Shown here in pieces: positions 18,325-21,687 of a stretch of 21,687 bases of DNA (position 1 is the first letter of the stretch; the number at the start of each line of letters is the position of its first letter). Both the position numbers and the translations under genes were made by a program. The stretch spans positions 1-21,687 of the forward strand of contig NZ_JNYJ01000083.1 in assembly GCF_000716715.1 (NCBI RefSeq), read 5' to 3'. The notes below the pieces were generated by a model, which saw only the letters and a list, made by a program, of their open reading frames with translations, had not been told where the DNA came from and did not search any database. The stretch is from Dactylosporangium aurantiacum (GTDB lineage Bacteria; Actinomycetota; Actinomycetes; Mycobacteriales; Micromonosporaceae).

Positions 18325-19181
18325 TCGTCACGGTGACGCTGAACCCCGCGCTGGACCTGACGTACACCGTCGACGCGCTGGTGCCGCACGCCACGCACCG
18401 CGTCGGTCAGGTGGCCGAGCGGGCCGGCGGCAAGGGGCTCAACGTCGCCGGGGTGCTGCACGCGCTCGGCGAGCCGGTCCTCGCCACCGGGCTGCTCGGT
18501 GGTGCCACGGGCGCCGCCGTCGCGGCGAGGACCCGCCCTCCGCACCGGTTCACCACGATCGCCGGCGAGACCCGGCGGACCGTGACGGTGCTGGACGGCG
18601 TCGACGCGACCGGGCTGTGGGAGCCGGGACCGGTGGTCACCGGCGAGGAGTGGGCCGCGTTCCGGACGCTCTACACGGACCTGGTGCGCGGCGCCGCCGT
18701 GGTCGTGCTGTCCGGGTCGCTGCCGCAGGGGCTGCCGGTGGACGCCTACGCGCAGCTGGTCCGCCTGGCTCGGCGGTACGACTGCCGCAGCGTGCTGGAC
18801 ACGAGCGGTGCGGCGCTGCGGCTCGGCGCCGCCGCCGGCCCGGACGTGGTCAAGCCCAACGCCGACGAGCTGCGCGCGCTCGGCCCCACGGACTCGGCGG
18901 TCGTCGAGTCGCACGGGCCGCGCGGACTGATCGCGCGCACGCCGCAGGGGGCGTGGCGGGCCGCACCGCCGGAGGTCGTCACCGGCAACCCGACCGGCGC
19001 CGGCGACGCGTGCGCGGCGGCCATCGCCCGCGGCCTGCGCGACGGCACCCCGTGGCCGCGGCTGCTCGCCGACGCGGTCGCCCTGGCCGCCGCGGCGGTC
19101 GTCGCGCCGGTCGCCGGCGAGATCGACGTCAACCACTACCGAGCAACGAAGGAACGGGTCCATGTTCAGCCCCACGGGTGA
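18321..19181 (+). CDS. PfkB-family hexose-phosphate kinase (LacC/FruK type, 286 aa)
   Basis: This is a sugar kinase of the ribokinase/PfkB family, in the 1-phosphofructokinase/tagatose-6-phosphate kinase branch. Signs are VTLNPALDLTY (5-15), GGKGLNVAGVLHALG (36-50), VVLSGSLPQGLP with the family's GSLP, VVKPNADELRALG, and the ATP site/catalytic base NPTGAGDACAAAI near residue 225-235. The region between the GGKG motif and GETRR (about 60-85) is some residues shorter than in typical relatives, where it usually covers the substrate lid. In this operon it would phosphorylate tagatose-6-phosphate or fructose-phosphate for the aldolase. It overlaps the isomerase stop by four bases and the aldolase start by 20 bases. 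Confidence 0.88.
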   Translation: MIVTVTLNPALDLTYTVDALVPHATHRVGQVAERAGGKGLNVAGVLHALGEPVLATGLLGGATGAAVAARTRPPHRFTTIAGETRRTVTVLDGVDATGLWEPGPVVTGEEWAAFRTLYTDLVRGAAVVVLSGSLPQGLPVDAYAQLVRLARRYDCRSVLDTSGAALRLGAAAGPDVVKPNADELRALGPTDSAVVESHGPRGLIARTPQGAWRAAPPEVVTGNPTGAGDACAAAIARGLRDGTPWPRLLADAVALAAAAVVAPVAGEIDVNHYRATKERVHVQPHG

Positions 19182-19995
19182 GATCGTCGAGGCCGCACGG
19201 GCGGCGGGCGTCGGTGTCGGCGCGTTCAACGTCATCACCGTCGAGCACGCCGAGGCGATCGTCGCCGGCGCGGAGGCCGCGGGCCACCCGGTGGTGCTGC
19301 AGATCAGCGAGAACGCGGTGAAGTTTCACGGCGGGCGGCTCGGGCCGATCGCGGCGGCCGCCCGCCGGGTCGCAGAGCTGGCCGCGGTCCCGGTGGGGCT
19401 GCACCTGGACCACGTCGAGGACGACGAGCTGTTCGACCAGGCGGCGGCGCACGGGTTCGGCTCGGCGATGTACGACGCCTCCCGGCTGCCGTTCGCCGCG
19501 AACGTGGCGGCGACCAGGGCGGCGACCGCCCGCGGGCACGCCGCCGGGATCTGGGTGGAGAGCGAGCTCGGCGAGGTCGGCGGCAAGGACGGGGCGCACG
19601 CGCCCGGGGTGCGCACCGACCCGGCGGAGGCGTCGGCGTACGTCGAGGCGACCGGCGTCGACGCGCTCGCCGTCGCGGTCGGGTCGAGCCACGCGATGAC
19701 GAGCCGGACGGCGGCGCTCGACCACGCGCTCATCGCCCGGCTGCGCGACGCGATCACCGTGCCGCTGGTGCTGCACGGCTCGTCGGGCGTGCCGGACGAC
19801 GAGCTGCGCACGGCCGTCCGGGGCGGACTGGTGAAGATCAACATCGGTACGGCGCTGAACATCGCGTTCACCGGCGCGGTCCGCTCGGCCCTGCGGGACG
19901 CCGCCGTGGTCGACCCGCGTCGCTACCTGAAGGCGGCGAGGGCGGCGATGGCCGACACCGTGACGCACGCGTTGCGGGTCGTGACCGAGCTTTAG
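19162..19995 (+). CDS. Class II fructose/tagatose-bisphosphate aldolase (277 aa)
   Basis: This is a zinc-dependent aldolase of the FbaA/GatY/KbaY family. VGAFNVITVEHAEAIVAGAE (19-38) is the standard N-terminal strand and helix. HLDH (81-84) contains the catalytic Asp83 and zinc ligand His84. FGSAMYDASRLPF (99-111) matches the 'F-x-S-V-M-x-D-x-S-x-L-P' block, VESELGEVGG (132-141) matches E-x-E-(I/L)-G, GSSHAM (174-179) and VLHGSSGV (203-210) carry the remaining zinc ligands His177 and His205, and INIGT (226-230) binds phosphate. It would split tagatose-1,6- or fructose-1,6-bisphosphate to two triose phosphates. ATG 19162 lies inside the kinase gene, after AAGGAACGG. Confidence 0.9.
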   Translation: MFSPTGEIVEAARAAGVGVGAFNVITVEHAEAIVAGAEAAGHPVVLQISENAVKFHGGRLGPIAAAARRVAELAAVPVGLHLDHVEDDELFDQAAAHGFGSAMYDASRLPFAANVAATRAATARGHAAGIWVESELGEVGGKDGAHAPGVRTDPAEASAYVEATGVDALAVAVGSSHAMTSRTAALDHALIARLRDAITVPLVLHGSSGVPDDELRTAVRGGLVKINIGTALNIAFTGAVRSALRDAAVVDPRRYLKAARAAMADTVTHALRVVTEL

Positions 19996-20032
19996 GCCAC
20001 CTTTACGTTCGACTTATATCTCCCGGGAACGC

Positions 20033-20062
20033 TTGAGAGAGCGCTCTCCCACTGCCTACGGT
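20033..20062 (+). promoter_or_regulatory. Promoter with overlapping LacI-type operator GAGAGCGCTCTC
   Basis: TTGAGA (20033-20038) and TACGGT (20057-20062) are 18 bases apart and make a plausible minus-35/minus-10 pair. GAGAGCGCTCTC (20037-20048) is a perfect 12-bp palindrome that overlaps the minus-35 end and spacer, so a bound protein would block polymerase. It resembles the GGGAGCGCTCCC-type operators of CebR-like LacI-family repressors that control secreted polysaccharide-degrading enzymes in actinomycetes. Confidence 0.6.
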
Positions 20063-20099
20063 CGCGGTGCTCGCTCAACCGATCGCTACCGGAGGGCTC

Positions 20100-21575
20100 A
20101 TGCCGACCCAGCGGCAGACCAGACGACGCACCCTGCTCGCGCTCCTCGCCGTGCCGGTGGTCGGCGCGGTCGCCACCACCGTCATCGTCACCACCACCGC
20201 GGGCGCCGAACAGTCCGACACCACCGGCCTGGTCCAGGCCGAGGCGTGGAGCGCGCAGTCCGGCGCCAGGACCGAGAACACCGGCGACACCGGCGGCGGC
20301 AAGAACGTCGGCTGGCTCGCCGACGGCGACTGGATGCGCTACGACGGCGTCGACCTCGGCGGCACCGGCTCCCTGACCGCCGGCGTCCGGGTCGCCGCGG
20401 CCAGCCGCGCCGGCGGCACCGTCGAACTGCGCGCCGGCACGCAGACCGGCGAGCTCATCGCGAGCTACCCGGTGGGGTACACCGGCGGCTGGCAGGCGTG
20501 GACCACGAAGACCGCGGTCAGCGCCACCGCGCTGACCGGCAGGCAGACCGTCTTCGTCGTGCTCCGCAGCGACCAGGCGGGCGACTTCGTCAACGTCAAC
20601 TGGCTGCAGTTCACGCGCACCCCGACCGCGACGGTGCCCGGCTCCCCGACCGGCGCGGGCACCGGCGGGGCCACCGGTGGCGCGACGAAGCCGCCGACGA
20701 GCACGCCGCCGGCGCCGCAGACCGGCTGGCCGGCCGTCGACCCGGCGAAGCAGGCCGCGGACACCGCGGCGTTCTTCGCCCGCAAGCCGAAACCGGTCAC
20801 CAACAACCCGGTGAAGGTCCCCGAGTTCAACGCGCAGTGCACGGTGAGCCACCACAACAACGACGACCCGATCGTCTTCCCGGGGCTGGCCGGCGCCGCG
20901 CACAACCACACGTTCTTCGGCAACAGGACCACCGACGCCAACTCCACCGCGGAGAGCCTGTTCGCCGGCAACACGACCTGCAACCCGACGGGCGACCACT
21001 CGGCGTACTGGATCCCGACGCTGTACCAGAACGGCAAGGTCGTCGACCCGAAGGGCGCGGTCACCGTCTACTACGGTTCGCGGCTGAAGGACCCGAGCAG
21101 GACCCAGCCGTTCCCGCTCGGCCTGCGCATGATCGCCGGTGACGCGAAGACCCAGACGGACACGCCCGACAAGCAGGGCAACCACTTCTGGTGCGCGGGC
21201 ATCGGCGGGGCGACCGGCCGGACCCCCGACGGCGAGTACCCGGTCTGCGCCCCGACGGCCGAGCTGGTCCGCCAGATCACGTTCCCCGACTGCTGGGACG
21301 GCGTGCACCTGGACAGCCCCGACCACAAGTCGCACATGGCCAACGGCGACTACACCGGCGCCTGCCCGAAGACCCACCCGGTGCCGATCCCCTCGGTGTC
21401 GTTCGTCATCGCGTACCCGCTGAACACCAACACGACCGGGATCACGCTGTCGTCCGGCAACGGCTACTCGATGCACGCGGACTTCTTCAACGCGTGGGAG
21501 CCCGAGGAGCTGGCCCGGCGGGTCCGGGACTGCCTCGACCAGGGCTACAAGTGCAACTCGGCGGGCAACTTCTAA
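20100..21575 (+). CDS. Secreted CBM + DUF1996 protein (491 aa)
   Basis: This is an exported two-domain protein. The N-terminus (TRRRTLLALLAVPVVGAV, about 7-24) is a signal peptide with a twin-Arg-like start, ending near TTAGAEQ. Next is a carbohydrate-binding module of the CBM6/35 type (about 43-178): QAEAWSAQSG, GWLADGDWMRYDGVDLG, RAGTQTGELIASYPV, TGGWQAWTTK and FVNVNWLQFT. A Thr/Gly/Pro linker follows, then a DUF1996 domain (about 230-485) with QCTVSHHNNDDPIVFPG, HNHTFFGN, HSAYWIPTLYQNG, FPDCWDG, HLDSPDHKSHM and the closing HADFFNAWEPEEL. DUF1996 occurs in secreted fungal and actinobacterial proteins of unproven activity; the Asn/His-rich motifs suggest a metal or sugar site. ATG 20100 has GGAGGG four bases upstream. 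Confidence 0.9.
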   Translation: MPTQRQTRRRTLLALLAVPVVGAVATTVIVTTTAGAEQSDTTGLVQAEAWSAQSGARTENTGDTGGGKNVGWLADGDWMRYDGVDLGGTGSLTAGVRVAAASRAGGTVELRAGTQTGELIASYPVGYTGGWQAWTTKTAVSATALTGRQTVFVVLRSDQAGDFVNVNWLQFTRTPTATVPGSPTGAGTGGATGGATKPPTSTPPAPQTGWPAVDPAKQAADTAAFFARKPKPVTNNPVKVPEFNAQCTVSHHNNDDPIVFPGLAGAAHNHTFFGNRTTDANSTAESLFAGNTTCNPTGDHSAYWIPTLYQNGKVVDPKGAVTVYYGSRLKDPSRTQPFPLGLRMIAGDAKTQTDTPDKQGNHFWCAGIGGATGRTPDGEYPVCAPTAELVRQITFPDCWDGVHLDSPDHKSHMANGDYTGACPKTHPVPIPSVSFVIAYPLNTNTTGITLSSGNGYSMHADFFNAWEPEELARRVRDCLDQGYKCNSAGNF

Positions 21576-21583
21576 GCGCCTGA

Positions 21584-21687
21584 TCAATAGTTCTGTCCGT
21601 AACCCTCGGGCAGCCAGGGTGAGGTCCAGGGCGCTGCGGTGGTGAGGTTCTGGTCGTGGGTTCTGTTGCGGAAGAACGCGTGTGCTT
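21584..21687 (-). CDS. C-terminus of an unidentified protein, cut by window edge
   Basis: Reading the minus strand from the right edge gives 33 open codons ending in a TGA at 21584-21586. The residues FFRNRTHDQNLTT, then APWTSPWLPEGYGQNY, have the codon use and Trp/Pro/Tyr-rich look of the end of a real, perhaps secreted, protein. The stop lies eight bases from the convergent DUF1996 stop. Too little is present for a family call. Confidence 0.5.
   Translation of the reverse strand, partial: AHAFFRNRTHDQNLTTAAPWTSPWLPEGYGQNY

Noticed and set aside
19992..21587. 531-codon open frame antisense to the CBM-DUF1996 gene
   Set aside because: A shadow of third-position GC bias; the Val/Arg/Gly-rich sequence has no recognisable fold.

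Overview
The window is very GC-rich DNA from a filamentous actinomycete, most likely a member of the Micromonosporaceae such as Actinoplanes or a relative. The reasons are third-position GC bias in every real gene, frequent GTG starts, leaderless promoters, short 4-bp start/stop overlaps, and families common in that group (SigE-type ECF sigma factor, HdeD/DUF308 and DM13 proteins, a secreted CBM-DUF1996 protein). The species call is inference. Nearly all of the window looks like ordinary accessory chromosome. Only about the first 250 bases look foreign.

Left end (1-600): bases 253-297 are the 3' part of a tRNA-Arg(CCT), from the anticodon loop to CCA, with no 5' half upstream. This is what one end of an element integrated in a tRNA gene looks like. 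The element would lie to the left, and its last 250 bases have clearly lower GC and contain foldable sequence. A cold-shock-domain protein follows directly.

Region 605-5543: a tight three-gene minus-strand operon encodes an FAD-linked oxidase of the berberine-bridge type, a DUF899 thioredoxin-fold protein and a SAM methyltransferase. It is divergent from an AraC-type regulator across 64 bp, and both divergent genes appear leaderless. A TerD-vWA fusion protein is convergent with the regulator.

Region 5679-7789: two small proteins that I do not recognise. The first is built of five tandem copies of a ~21-residue unit with core HPLLLAALARRRR, and is the best candidate in the window for something undescribed. 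The second is a small protein with amphipathic helices. A DUF308/HdeD-like membrane protein and another small membrane protein follow, with strong terminator hairpins between genes.

Region 7874-10187: a DoxX-like membrane protein divergent from a HxlR regulator, then an NAD(P)-binding epimerase-like protein behind a sequence that closely matches an ECF41-type promoter (TGTCACA-N16-GGTC), then a membrane-anchored DM13 protein.

Region 10347-16562: a NarL-type response regulator and its histidine kinase; a convergent zinc-ribbon membrane protein; an ABC ATPase and permease; and a SigE-family ECF sigma factor with a membrane-anchored, putative anti-sigma partner. The sigma gene has its own ECF-like promoter.

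Region 16590-19995: a DeoR-family repressor divergent from SIS-domain isomerase, PfkB-family sugar-phosphate kinase and class II aldolase genes. Together these would take an amino-sugar or hexose phosphate to triose phosphates by a tagatose-6-phosphate-like route.

Right end (20100-21687): a secreted carbohydrate-binding-module/DUF1996 protein under a promoter that overlaps a perfect 12-bp GAGAGCGCTCTC palindrome (LacI-family-type operator), and the C-terminus of an unidentified minus-strand protein cut by the window edge.
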